Below are positions 39,815 through 48,886 of a stretch of 64,000 nucleotides of DNA, piece by piece. Numbering within the stretch: position 1 is the stretch's first letter; each line of letters begins with the position of its first letter. The translations under genes were made by a program, and so were the position numbers. The notes below the pieces were generated by a model. The model was not told where the DNA came from. It saw only the letters and a list, made by a program, of their open reading frames with translations, and made no database searches. Source of the DNA: Mycolicibacterium hodleri (GTDB taxonomy: Bacteria > Actinomycetota > Actinomycetes > Mycobacteriales > Mycobacteriaceae); contig NZ_RCZG01000010.1 in the NCBI RefSeq assembly GCF_006439015.1, positions 34,614 through 98,613 on the forward strand, given 5' to 3'.

Positions 39815-41577
39815 TAGTACTCGTTCCCCGCCTTCTGCAACGCGGCTCGCACCCGCTCGGTGTCCGCGGTCGTCCAGCCGTCCGGTGGGATGACGCCGAC
39901 CCAGCCGTCGAGCACCGAGTCGCCGTAGTTGTGGCCGTGCCCGGCGGGGACACTGGCGGCGTTGGTCATGTCTGCGCCGACCTGCCAGAAGCTGACGATC
40001 GGGTACCACCGCATCGACGTCGTGCGGTCTCCCCCCGCCGGCTCGACGAGCCAATCCGGTCGGGAGAACAACAGACTGGGTGACCACCAGACGATCGGGT
40101 CCGAGGGGTGCTGCAGGAAAAGCACCCGAGTTCCCTCCCACTCAGGCTTGGTCACCTTGGCGACGTCGGCGCTGTCGACCGCTTGCGAGAAACGCACCGT
40201 ACGGCCGTCGTCGTAGCGCGGCTCGAACTCCGGCGTGCCGGGATCTCGCCGCTGCACCAGTCCACTCCAGAGCGTGCTCTCGTTCGGCGGGCCCACCCAC
40301 AGCACGGCCGAGAAGCCCATCCGAGCGATGTCGGGGAGCCACGGGAACGCTCCCTGACCCGCCAGCGACCCGAGGCTCTCCCCATAGAGCACCAGCTTGG
40401 GCCTACGGTCGACGGGAAGGCGTGACCAGCGATCGTGGACGGCGTCGATGAGGACCCGGCCCGACTCGACCGACTTCTCCCGGTCCCCGAGGAACGAGAT
40501 CCAGCTGGGCAGATACGAATACTGCATGCCCACCAGCGCGGTGTCGCCGTTGTACATGGTCTCAATCGCCCTGGCGGCTACCGGATTGATCCATCCCGTC
40601 CCCGTGGTGGGAACGACGACGAGGAGCTGCCGATCGAATGCGCCGGTACGCTCTAGTTCGCGGACGATGATCTCCGCCCTCGCGGCGTCTGAGTCGGCGG
40701 ACTCCAGTCCCGCGTACACGCGGATCGGCTCCTTGGCCGGTCTGCCGTTGAGCTTGGTCAGTTCAGCCACGTGCGGACCGTCAGCGACGAAGTTGCGGCC
40801 CTGGAAACCCAGGGTGCCCCATGGCGCGAGAGACGTTGGGCTGCCCGACTTCTCGGGCTTGGCGGGTTCGGAGACGCCGTCGCGCGTCGTGGAGTTCTGC
40901 GGTTGGAACACCCGACTGGCACCGATCAGGAAGCCGCGGTAGAGCACGCCGTTGACGAGGGCGATGACCAGCACCACGACGATCGCCGTCCCGACGAACA
41001 GGGCAATCTCCTGTTGGAGGTGCCACCGCCGAATGAACGCTCTAGCAAGCCATTTGATCGCGTCGTAGAGCACCCTGGTCACGCAGACGCACGCACCGCC
41101 GACCAGAACGGCGGCCACCAGCGTGCGCAGGTATCCAAGGGTCGTGGGCCCGGCAATACCCATTTCGGCCGACACCTGACGCTGCCAGTCGGCCGCGGGA
41201 ATCAACATCGACACGCACACGACGATCGACAGGGCGACGATGCCGACCTTCAACGCGTTCAACGTCCTCTTCGGCGGCGGCCACCACTCACGGTGTCGTA
41301 GGGCGAAGCGGTGGAACACCTTTGCGAGCACCACGCCGATGGCGTAGCCGATCGACGCGTTGACACCGCCGATCAATCCCTGGAACAGCCAGTCCCGAGG
41401 GAGCAGCGACGGTGTCAGCGAAAGACAGAAGAAGACCGTGGCAACGGCGACGCCGCCGAAGTCGAGTCGGACCAGGCTCCATGCCCAGACAAATAGCGGA
41501 TGTCGCTGCGGATGCCGCGGACCTGGCGGATCAACGGCGATGGATTCGCCGGTTGCGTCTTGGGTTTCTGCACTCAC
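39814..41577 (-). CDS. Membrane alpha/beta-hydrolase family 9 protein
   Basis: A 587-residue protein. The N-terminal third has about five helices (VAVATVFFCLSLTPSLLPRDWLFQGLIGG onward); the C-terminal half is an alpha/beta-hydrolase with nucleophile elbow GESLGS and HGHNYGDS near the end. This is the actinobacterial Abhydrolase_9 family (N-terminal membrane part plus hydrolase). Substrate unknown. GTG 41577 overlaps the purL stop by four bases. Confidence 0.9.
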   Translation of the reverse strand: MSAETQDATGESIAVDPPGPRHPQRHPLFVWAWSLVRLDFGGVAVATVFFCLSLTPSLLPRDWLFQGLIGGVNASIGYAIGVVLAKVFHRFALRHREWWPPPKRTLNALKVGIVALSIVVCVSMLIPAADWQRQVSAEMGIAGPTTLGYLRTLVAAVLVGGACVCVTRVLYDAIKWLARAFIRRWHLQQEIALFVGTAIVVVLVIALVNGVLYRGFLIGASRVFQPQNSTTRDGVSEPAKPEKSGSPTSLAPWGTLGFQGRNFVADGPHVAELTKLNGRPAKEPIRVYAGLESADSDAARAEIIVRELERTGAFDRQLLVVVPTTGTGWINPVAARAIETMYNGDTALVGMQYSYLPSWISFLGDREKSVESGRVLIDAVHDRWSRLPVDRRPKLVLYGESLGSLAGQGAFPWLPDIARMGFSAVLWVGPPNESTLWSGLVQRRDPGTPEFEPRYDDGRTVRFSQAVDSADVAKVTKPEWEGTRVLFLQHPSDPIVWWSPSLLFSRPDWLVEPAGGDRTTSMRWYPIVSFWQVGADMTNAASVPAGHGHNYGDSVLDGWVGVIPPDGWTTADTERVRAALQKAGNEY

Positions 41578-43883
41578 CCGAACAGTCCGGGTAACACGCC
41601 CTCCGACGTGCGGCGCAGCTCGGCGAGGCTCACGGTGAACTGGCTTTGGACTTCGATGGACTTGCTGCCCTCGTCCACCACGCCGATGCGTTCGGCGGGC
41701 AGACCGCGCGCCTCGCACATGGCCCGGAATCTGCTTTCCTCGGTGCGTGGAACGGCGACGAGCACCCGACCCGACGATTCGGAGAACAGGAAGGTGAACG
41801 GGCCAGTGCCCTCGTGGAAGGCCTCGGGAAGCACTATCCGGCAACCGGTTTCCCCAGCGATCGCGGCCTCGACGACGGCTTGGATCAGCCCGCCCTCGGA
41901 CAGGTCGTGCGCGGCGGAGATCAGCCCGTCGCGGGACGCGGACACCAGCACCTCCGCGAGCAGCTGCTCGCGAGCCAGGTCGACCTTCGGCGGCAGACCG
42001 CCGAGGTGATCGGCGGTGACCTGGGCCCAGATGGAGCCGTCGAACTCATCCCGGGTGTCTCCGAGCAGGATCAACGTCTCGCCCGGTTCGGAGCCGAAGG
42101 CAGTCGGCACGCGCCGTCGCACGTCATCCAGGACGCCGAGCACGCCGACCACCGGTGTCGGCAGGATAGCGGTGGTACCGGTCTGGTTGTAGAAGCTCAC
42201 GTTGCCGCCGGTGACCGGGATTCCCAGTGCGGCACAGCCATCCGCGAGCCCTCGAACCGCTTGAGCGAACTGCCACATGACGCCGGGATCCTCCGGCGAG
42301 CCGAAGTTCAGGCAGTTGGTGACGGCGACCGGAGTGGCGCCGGTGACGGCGACGTTGCGGTAAGCCTCGGCGAGCGCCAGCTGGGCACCGGTGTACGGGT
42401 CGAGGAACGTGTAGCGGCCGGATGCGTCGGTGGAGACGGCGACACCGCGACCGGTGGCCTCGTCGATGCGCAGCACTCCACCGTCGGCATGCTCGGCCAG
42501 CACCGTGTTGCCTCGGACGTATCGGTCGTACTGCTCGGTGATGAACGCGCGGCTGCACAGATGCGGACTGCCAAGTAGCGCAAGCAGAGTCGCGCGGAGT
42601 TCGGCACCGGTCGATGGTCGAGGCAGCGATGCGGTCGTATCGGCGTTCAGTGCGTCCTGTGTCTCGGGACGTGCGACGGGACGCTCGTAGATCGGACCCT
42701 CGTGGGCGACGGTGCGCGGCGGCACGTCGACGACGGTCTCACCGTTCCAGGTGATCTCCAGCCGGTCGCCATCGGTGACTTCACCGATGACGGTGGCCAG
42801 CACCTCCCACTTGCGGCACACGGCCATGAACGCGTCCACGTTCTCCGGCGCCACGACCGCGCACATCCGTTCCTGCGATTCGCTCGACAGCACCTCAGCC
42901 GGCGTCATGTACTTGGCGCGCAGCGGAACCTTGTCCAGTTCGATCGACATGCCGCCGTCCCCGGCGGAAGCGAGTTCAGAAGTGGCGCAGGATAATCCGG
43001 CTCCACCGAGATCCTGGATGCCGATCACCAGCCCCGCCGCATACAGCTCCAGGCAACACTCGATGAGCACCTTCTCCATGAAGGGGTCACCCACCTGGAC
43101 CGCGGGCAACTTCTTGCGGCCGGGCCCTTCGCCCTCGTCGCCGCCGAACGTCTCCGACGCGAGCACGGACACGCCGCCGATGCCGTCGAGTCCGGTGCGA
43201 GCACCGAACAGGATGATCTTGTTGCCGGTGCCCGATGCGAAGGCCAAGTGCAGATCCTCCTTGCGAAGCACTCCGATGCAGAGCGCGTTCACCAGGGGGT
43301 TGCCCGCGTAGGAGGGATCGAAGACCGTTTCGCCGCCGATGTTGGGCAGACCGAGAGAGTTTCCGTAGCCTCCGACGCCGCGGACCACGCCGTCGAGCAC
43401 GCGCCGGGTGTCTGGCGCGTCGGCGGCTCCGAAGCGCAGCTGGTCCATGACCGCGACCGGGCGGGCGCCCATCGCCATGATGTCGCGGACGATGCCGCCG
43501 ACGCCGGTAGCGGCGCCCTGGTACGGCTCGACGTAGGACGGGTGATTGTGCGACTCGACCTTGAAGGTCACCGCCCAGCCGTCGCCGATGTCGACGACGC
43601 CCGCGTTCTCGCCGATGCCCGCGAGCATCCCCGCGCGCATCTCATCGGTCGTCGTCTCGCCGAAGTAGCGCAGATGCACCTTCGAGGACTTGTAGGAGCA
43701 GTGTTCGCTCCACATCACCGAGTACATGGCGAGCTCGGCGTCAGTCGGCCGACGGCCGAGAATGCCGCGGATCCGCTGGTACTCGTCGTCCTTGAGACCA
43801 AGTTCGCGGAACGGTTGCGGCTGGTCGGGGGTAGTGGAGGCTTGGTCGACGGTGTCCACTTCGTGCGAGTACGCGGATGTCAC
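41574..43883 (-). CDS. purL: Phosphoribosylformylglycinamidine synthase subunit PurL
   Basis: A 769-residue small-type PurL (partners PurQ and PurS are encoded at 47.2-48.2 kb). YSVMWSEHCSYKSSK, FKVESHNHPS, DIMAMGARPVAVMDQLRFG and two PurM-like halves are visible, ending in VRRTSEG-like LAELRRTSEGVLPGLFG. It makes FGAM from FGAR with glutamine. GTG 43883 has AAACT-type -10 (TAAACT at 43895-43890) six bases upstream. Confidence 0.98.
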   Translation of the reverse strand: MTSAYSHEVDTVDQASTTPDQPQPFRELGLKDDEYQRIRGILGRRPTDAELAMYSVMWSEHCSYKSSKVHLRYFGETTTDEMRAGMLAGIGENAGVVDIGDGWAVTFKVESHNHPSYVEPYQGAATGVGGIVRDIMAMGARPVAVMDQLRFGAADAPDTRRVLDGVVRGVGGYGNSLGLPNIGGETVFDPSYAGNPLVNALCIGVLRKEDLHLAFASGTGNKIILFGARTGLDGIGGVSVLASETFGGDEGEGPGRKKLPAVQVGDPFMEKVLIECCLELYAAGLVIGIQDLGGAGLSCATSELASAGDGGMSIELDKVPLRAKYMTPAEVLSSESQERMCAVVAPENVDAFMAVCRKWEVLATVIGEVTDGDRLEITWNGETVVDVPPRTVAHEGPIYERPVARPETQDALNADTTASLPRPSTGAELRATLLALLGSPHLCSRAFITEQYDRYVRGNTVLAEHADGGVLRIDEATGRGVAVSTDASGRYTFLDPYTGAQLALAEAYRNVAVTGATPVAVTNCLNFGSPEDPGVMWQFAQAVRGLADGCAALGIPVTGGNVSFYNQTGTTAILPTPVVGVLGVLDDVRRRVPTAFGSEPGETLILLGDTRDEFDGSIWAQVTADHLGGLPPKVDLAREQLLAEVLVSASRDGLISAAHDLSEGGLIQAVVEAAIAGETGCRIVLPEAFHEGTGPFTFLFSESSGRVLVAVPRTEESRFRAMCEARGLPAERIGVVDEGSKSIEVQSQFTVSLAELRRTSEGVLPGLFG

Positions 43884-43895
43884 CTCGACAGTTTA
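43883..43895 (-). promoter_or_regulatory. Leaderless promoter of purL
   Basis: On the minus strand TAAACT (43895-43890) is followed by six bases and then GTG 43883, the pattern of a leaderless start. Confidence 0.55.
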
Positions 43896-44075
43896 TTCGC
43901 TTCCCCGCCGGGCGAGCGCCTGCGCCGCGACAGGCCCCCCAAAACCGTGCAGCACGACACTGCCCAGCACCACCACGACCACGACCACGATCAGCAGGCC
44001 GATGTCCTCCTCCGGTGACTCGAGCACGTTGTAGGCCAGCAGACCGAAGACGATCGTCGCCGTGTCGAGACTCAT
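43893..44075 (-). pseudogene. C-terminal remnant of a cation:proton antiporter
   Basis: This 60-residue frame (TATIVFGLLAYNVLESPEE, LGSVVLHGFGGPVAAQALA) matches the last helices of NhaP-type antiporters, where the chain normally ends SVVxHGxTAxPLA. The first 350 residues are missing. It may be a decayed gene or a small membrane protein derived from one. It sits between purL and pepC. Confidence 0.5.
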
Positions 44076-44090
44076 GGCTCAGACGCTAGA

Positions 44091-45383
44091 TCACCCCGGT
44101 GCGAGGAACGCCTGCAACGCGGCGGAATATGCGCGCACGTCATCCGCGCCCATCAGCTCGCGCGCCGAGTGCATCGCCAGTTGCGCCGCACCGACGTCGA
44201 CCGTGGGAATTCCGGTGCGGGCGGCAGTCATCGGGCCGATCGTCGACCCGCACGGCAGATCTGCGCGGTGTTCGTAGCGCTGCATCGGTACCCCGGCCTG
44301 GGCGCAGGCCAACGCAAAGGCGGCCGCCGTCCTGCCGTCGGTGGCATAGCGGAGGTTCGGCTGCACCTTGAGCACCGGTCCGGCGTTCACCTCGATGAGG
44401 TGGCTGGGCTCGTGCCGTTCGGGGTAGTTGGGATGGGTGGCGTGGGCCATGTCCCCCGAGGCCACCATCGAACCGGACACCCGGCGCAAGAAGTCCTCCC
44501 TGGTGCCGCCTGCGGCCAAGGTGATGCGCTCCAGCACCGTCGGAAGGAGCTCAGACTGCGCCCCGTGATCCGACGTCGAACCAACCTCCTCGTGGTCGAA
44601 CAGTGCCAGCACCGGCACATAAGTCCGTGGCTCGGCCGCCAGGAATGCCTCCAGCCCGGCATAGCAGGTGGCCTGGTTGTCGAGGCGCGGCGCACTGACC
44701 AGGTCGCGGTCGGTGCCGACCAGCGTCGACCCCGTCAGGTCGTGGGTCATCAGATCGGCGGCCAGCACCGATTCGGGATCCACGCCCGCGCGCTCGGCTA
44801 CGTAGTCGACGAACGCCCGAGACCGATCGCCAACTCCCCATACCGCGTTGACGTGCCGCTGCGGATCCAAGACCACGCCCTTGCGATCCTCGGACAGGTG
44901 GATCGCCAGCTGCGGGACCCTGAGGATCGGATCGTCGATGCGCACCAGCACGTCCTCGACCATGTCCTCCCCCCGGTCGCTTCGCTCCTGCCCGCCGGTC
45001 CTGCCGCTGCGAAGCGACAGCCTGCCGCTGATGCCGAGGTCGCGATCCAGCCACGAGTTCAGCCAGGCGCCGCCGTACGGTTCCAGGGCGACCACTCGCC
45101 ACCCCGCGACGAACCGATCGGGGTGTTGCTTCACCCGAAGGTTGGGGCTGTCGGTATGCCCGCCGACGATGCGGAACGGCGCACCTTCCCCGGTGGACTT
45201 CCACGCGACGAGGGATCCCGCACGGACGGTGAAATGTCCGGCACTCCCGGACGTCCAGGCCTCGCCCTCGGACAGTTCGATCAGGCCGGCGGCACGCAAT
45301 CGGTCGGCGACGGTCGTGCATACGTGGAATGGCGACGGCGAGGCGTCGATGAATTCGCACAGTCCCTGGGGGCTAGCTGCCAT
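44091..45383 (-). CDS. pepC: M18 aspartyl aminopeptidase PepC
   Basis: A 430-residue zinc aminopeptidase: GGHTDSPNLRVK, VSAPRLDNQATCYAGLEAF, LFDHEEVGSTSDHGAQ, HATHPNYPERHEPSHLIEVN and SVGAAQLAMHSARE-like VDVGAAQLAMHSARELMG supply metal ligands and the catalytic Glu. Start ATG 45383 (MAASPQGLCEFIDASPSP). Between LSLRSG and EDVLVRIDDPILRVPQ lies an extra block, RTGGQERSDRGEDM, encoded by the dispersed repeat at 44969-44998 and probably an exposed loop. Confidence 0.95.
   Translation of the reverse strand: MAASPQGLCEFIDASPSPFHVCTTVADRLRAAGLIELSEGEAWTSGSAGHFTVRAGSLVAWKSTGEGAPFRIVGGHTDSPNLRVKQHPDRFVAGWRVVALEPYGGAWLNSWLDRDLGISGRLSLRSGRTGGQERSDRGEDMVEDVLVRIDDPILRVPQLAIHLSEDRKGVVLDPQRHVNAVWGVGDRSRAFVDYVAERAGVDPESVLAADLMTHDLTGSTLVGTDRDLVSAPRLDNQATCYAGLEAFLAAEPRTYVPVLALFDHEEVGSTSDHGAQSELLPTVLERITLAAGGTREDFLRRVSGSMVASGDMAHATHPNYPERHEPSHLIEVNAGPVLKVQPNLRYATDGRTAAAFALACAQAGVPMQRYEHRADLPCGSTIGPMTAARTGIPTVDVGAAQLAMHSARELMGADDVRAYSAALQAFLAPG
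44969..44998. repeat. Copy of the dispersed GC-rich element inside pepC
   Basis: CCCCCCGGTCGCTTCGCTCC followed by TGCCCGCCGG is near-identical to units 3-4 of the array at 25.8 kb. The pepC frame reads it as GGQERSDRG. Immediately after, GCGAAGCGAC (45009-45018) is the exact inverse of GTCGCTTCGC (44976-44985), so the copy sits in a 10-bp-stem hairpin. Confidence 0.9.
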
Positions 45384-45421
45384 CTTTTCATCTTGACCGG
45401 TGTCCTCGGCGATCTTGACGC

Positions 45422-45434
45422 TAGGGTCCAGATG
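45422..45434 (+). promoter_or_regulatory. Leaderless promoter of the DyP-encapsulin operon
   Basis: TAGGGT at 45422-45427 is six bases before GTG 45434. Confidence 0.6.
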
Positions 45435-46441
45435 TGCCCGATCCACAGCCGCAGAAGGTGCTGGCGCCATTGACCCCTGCGGCCATGTTTCTGGTAGCCA
45501 CCATCGATGACGATGGCGAGGAAGTCGTGCATGACGCGCTGGGCGACGTCTCGGGACTGGTGCGCGCCATCGGTTTCCGGGACCCGAGTAAACGACTCTC
45601 CGCGGTGAGCTCCATCGGAGCCGAGGCTTTCACCCGGTTGTTCAGCGGACCCCGGCCCGCCGAGCTGCATCCGTTCATCGCGCTCGACGGTCCGCGTCAT
45701 CACGCCCCGTCCACTCCCGGTGACCTGCTGTTCCACCTGCGGGCAGAATCGCTGGACGTCTGTTTCGAGTTGGCCCAGAAGATCCTCGAGGCCATGTCCG
45801 GCGCCATCACGGTCATCGACGAAGTGCACGGTTTCAAGTTCTTCGACAACCGAGACCTGATGGGTTTCGTCGACGGCACCGAGAACCCCGACGGTCCGAT
45901 CGCCGTCAGCGCCACCCAGATCGGCGACGAGGACCCCGACTTCGCCGGCGGCTGTTACGTCCACGTGCAGAAGTACCTGCACGACCTTGGCTCGTGGAAC
46001 GCGCTGTCCACCGAGGCGCAGGAAGCAGTGATCGGGCGCACCAAGCTCGACGACATCGAGTTGAGCGATGACCTGAAGCCGGCCAACTCGCACCTGGCAC
46101 TCAACGTGATCGAAGACGCCGACGGCAATGAGTTGAAGATCCTGCGGCACAACATGCCGTTCGGCGAGGTCGGCAAGGCGGAATTCGGCACCTACTACAT
46201 CGGCTATTCGCGCACGCCCGAGGTGACCGAGCGGATGCTGCGCAACATGTTCCTCGGCGATCCACCGGGCAACACCGACCGGATCCTGGACTTCTCCACC
46301 GCGGTCACCGGGTCGATGTTCTTCACCCCCACCACCGACTTCCTGGACGACCCGCCAGCACTGCCCGGCGGCGAGGTCCTGAGTGCCCCACCCTCGCATG
46401 ATGGCTCACTGTCGATCGGCAGCTTGAAAGGACGATCCTAA
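45434..46441 (+). CDS. dyp: DyP-type peroxidase, encapsulin cargo
   Basis: A 335-residue heme peroxidase with the DyP motif GFVDGTENP (catalytic Asp) and the proximal-His region LNVIEDADG preceded by NSHLALN. The C-terminal tail DGSLSIGSLKG is the cargo-loading peptide that docks in encapsulin shells. It oxidises dyes and phenols with peroxide inside the nanocompartment. GTG 45434 is leaderless; the encapsulin gene overlaps its stop (TAATG). Homologue of Rv0799c. Confidence 0.96.
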   Translation: MPDPQPQKVLAPLTPAAMFLVATIDDDGEEVVHDALGDVSGLVRAIGFRDPSKRLSAVSSIGAEAFTRLFSGPRPAELHPFIALDGPRHHAPSTPGDLLFHLRAESLDVCFELAQKILEAMSGAITVIDEVHGFKFFDNRDLMGFVDGTENPDGPIAVSATQIGDEDPDFAGGCYVHVQKYLHDLGSWNALSTEAQEAVIGRTKLDDIELSDDLKPANSHLALNVIEDADGNELKILRHNMPFGEVGKAEFGTYYIGYSRTPEVTERMLRNMFLGDPPGNTDRILDFSTAVTGSMFFTPTTDFLDDPPALPGGEVLSAPPSHDGSLSIGSLKGRS

Positions 46442-47238
46442 TGAACAATCTCTATCGTGAACTGGCACCGATCACCGAAGTCGCCTGGGCGGAAATCGAA
46501 TTGGAAGCCACGCGCACCTTCAAGCGGCACATCGCCGGGCGTCGCGTGGTCGACGTCAGCGGGCCCAGTGGCCCGGTGACGGCCGCGATTGGAACCGGCC
46601 ACCTGCTCGACGTCACGCCTCCGGGTGACGGTGTGATCGCGCATCTTCGGGAGAGCAGGCCGCTGGTGCGGTTGCGGGTGCCTTTCACGATCAACCGCGT
46701 CGACATCGATGACGTCGAGCGCGGCTCGCAGGACTCGGATTGGGACCCGGTCAAGGAGGCCGCGAAGCAGTTGGCGTTCGCCGAGGACCGCGCGATCTTC
46801 GAGGGTTACACCGAAGCGTCCATCGACGGGATCCGCACGTGCAGCTCCAACCCGGCGTTGGCCCTGCCGTCGGATCCGCGGGAGATCCCCGACGTCATCT
46901 CCCAGGCCCTCTCGGAGCTGCGCCTGGCGGGCGTCGACGGCCCGTACTGCGTGTTGCTGTCGGCGGACATCTACACCCAGGTCAGTGAGACCACCGAGCA
47001 TGGCTATCCGATCCGCGAGCACCTCAATCGACTGGTGGACGGCGAGATCATCTGGGCGCCCGCAATCGACGGCGCATTCGTGGTGTCCAGCCGCGGCGGG
47101 GACTTCGACCTGCAATTGGGCACCGACGTGTCGATCGGTTACCTGTCCCACGATGCCGACACCGTCCAGCTCTATCTCGAGGAGACGCTGACCTTCCTGT
47201 GCTACACCGCCGAGGCATCCGTTGCGCTGACGATCTGA
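46441..47238 (+). CDS. enc: Encapsulin shell protein (CFP29)
   Basis: A 265-residue HK97-fold shell protein: MNNLYRELAPITEVAWAEIE, the E-loop FKRHIAGRRVVDVSGPSG, and a C-terminal FLCYTAEASVALTI. It assembles T=1 cages that enclose the DyP encoded just before it. Family-1 encapsulin; homologue of Rv0798c. It is convergent with purQ, three bases apart. Confidence 0.96.
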   Translation: MNNLYRELAPITEVAWAEIELEATRTFKRHIAGRRVVDVSGPSGPVTAAIGTGHLLDVTPPGDGVIAHLRESRPLVRLRVPFTINRVDIDDVERGSQDSDWDPVKEAAKQLAFAEDRAIFEGYTEASIDGIRTCSSNPALALPSDPREIPDVISQALSELRLAGVDGPYCVLLSADIYTQVSETTEHGYPIREHLNRLVDGEIIWAPAIDGAFVVSSRGGDFDLQLGTDVSIGYLSHDADTVQLYLEETLTFLCYTAEASVALTI

Positions 47239-47241
47239 GCG

Positions 47242-47916
47242 CTAAGCCGCAAGCACCGCGTCCAGCGCGGAGAGAAACAACCCCAGCCCGTCATCGGACG
47301 GCCCCGTCAAAGCCTCGGTGGCGTGCTCGGGGTGCGGCATCAGACCCACGACGCGGCCGTTGGCCGAACTTATGCCTGCGATGTTCCGCATCGATCCGTT
47401 GGGGTTGTCGCGGTACCTGAACACGACGCGACCCTCGCCCTCGAGTTCGTCGAGCACCGCGTCGGAGGCGACGAAGCGCCCCTCCCCCGACTTCAGCGGC
47501 ACCAGGAGGTCGGCACCCTGCTCATAGCGCGAACTCCACGCCGACGAGTTGGAGGCGACCTCAAGCCAGATGTCCTTGCACACGAAGTGCAGTCCGGCGT
47601 TGCGGGTCAGTGCGCCGGGCAGCAGACCGGCCTCGCACAACACCTGGAAGCCATTGCAGATCCCCAACACCGGAAGGCCATCGCGCGCGGCGGTGACTAC
47701 CTCTCCCATCACGGGGGCGAACTTGGCGATTGCCCCACAGCGCAGGTAGTCGCCGTAGGAGAACCCGCCGGGGACGACGACCGCGTCGACACCCCTGAGG
47801 TCGGCGTCGGCGTGCCACAGGCTGACCGACTCGGCGCCGGCGAGTCGCACCGCGCGGGCGGCGTCGACGTCGTCGAGCGTGCCCGGGAATGTGACGACCC
47901 CGACGCGGGCGGTCAC
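47242..47916 (-). CDS. purQ: FGAM synthase glutaminase subunit PurQ
   Basis: A 224-residue class I amidotransferase: VPGGFSYGDYLRCG, catalytic Cys in VLGICNGFQVL, and His/Glu in MPHPEHATE. It supplies ammonia to PurL. GTG 47916 overlaps the purS stop by four bases. Confidence 0.97.
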   Translation of the reverse strand: MTARVGVVTFPGTLDDVDAARAVRLAGAESVSLWHADADLRGVDAVVVPGGFSYGDYLRCGAIAKFAPVMGEVVTAARDGLPVLGICNGFQVLCEAGLLPGALTRNAGLHFVCKDIWLEVASNSSAWSSRYEQGADLLVPLKSGEGRFVASDAVLDELEGEGRVVFRYRDNPNGSMRNIAGISSANGRVVGLMPHPEHATEALTGPSDDGLGLFLSALDAVLAA

Positions 47917-48152
47917 TGTTCTTCCCGGCTGACGGTCCAGTCTTCGATGACGGTATTGGCGAGCAGCGATTCGGCGATCTCCGCGAGCGTCTTGTCACTC
48001 ACGCTGTCGTCGACCTCAAGCTCGAAACGCTTGCCTTGCCTCACATCCGAGACGCCCGCCACCCCGAGCCGTCCGAGCGCACCGACGATCGCCTGCCCCT
48101 GGGGGTCGAGGATCTCCGACTTCGGCATCACGTGCACTACAACGCGGGCCAC
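47913..48152 (-). CDS. purS: FGAM synthase subunit PurS
   Basis: A 79-residue protein (ARVVVHVMPKSEILDPQGQA) that bridges PurL and PurQ. Family length is normal. AGGA-type ribosome site precedes ATG 48152, and the stop overlaps purQ. Confidence 0.96.
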   Translation of the reverse strand: MARVVVHVMPKSEILDPQGQAIVGALGRLGVAGVSDVRQGKRFELEVDDSVSDKTLAEIAESLLANTVIEDWTVSREEQ

Positions 48153-48224
48153 GCGTGGCTCCTGTCCTCAGGGAAATTACTCGGCGCTCACTCTACCGGC
48201 GGCGCGGCACGCCACAATGTAGCC

Positions 48225-48875
48225 ATGCAACTGACGCACTTCGGCCACTCCTGTCTGCTGGCGAGCTTTCGGGAGGGCGCATCTGACACCACTGTGCTCT
48301 TCGACCCGGGGAACTTCTCTCACGGCTTCGAGGGCATCACGGGACTGTCGGCCATCCTCATCACGCATCAGCACCCCGATCACGCCGACGTGGAGCGCCT
48401 ACCAGCGCTGATCGACGCCAACCCTCAGGCCGCGCTCTACGCGGACCCGATGACGGCGGCCCAGCTGGGCGGCGCGTGGCAAGCCGTCCACGCCGGTGAC
48501 GCGCTCGCCGTCGGCCACCTGTCGGTGCGCGGAGTCGGTGGCACCCACGCGGTGATCCATCCGGAGATTCCGGTGATCGACAACATCTCCTATCTGATCG
48601 GCGACGGGGGTCATCCCGCCCGGCTGATGCATCCGGGCGACGCATTGTTCACCCCCGGCGAACCGATCGAGGTGCTCGCCACCCCGGCCGCCGCGCCGTG
48701 GATGCGGATCTCCGAGGCCATCGACTACCTGCGGGCGGTGGCGCCGACGCGTGCCGTGCCCATCCATCAGGCCGTCGTGGCCAAGGAAACACGCGGGATC
48801 TACTACGGGCGGCTCTCGGAGATGACCGACACCGACTTCCAGGTTCTGGAAGAGGAGATCGGGACCGAATTCTGA
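48225..48875 (+). CDS. Metallo-beta-lactamase-fold metal-dependent hydrolase (Rv0786c homologue)
   Basis: A 216-residue UlaG-like MBL protein: THFGHSCLLASF, VLFDPGNFSH, and HQHPDHADV with three metal-binding residues, then GGTHAVIHPEIP. Substrate unknown. CACAAT six bases before ATG 48225 suggests a leaderless transcript. Divergent from purS. Confidence 0.9.
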   Translation: MQLTHFGHSCLLASFREGASDTTVLFDPGNFSHGFEGITGLSAILITHQHPDHADVERLPALIDANPQAALYADPMTAAQLGGAWQAVHAGDALAVGHLSVRGVGGTHAVIHPEIPVIDNISYLIGDGGHPARLMHPGDALFTPGEPIEVLATPAAAPWMRISEAIDYLRAVAPTRAVPIHQAVVAKETRGIYYGRLSEMTDTDFQVLEEEIGTEF

Positions 48876-48886
48876 CGGCTGGCCCG

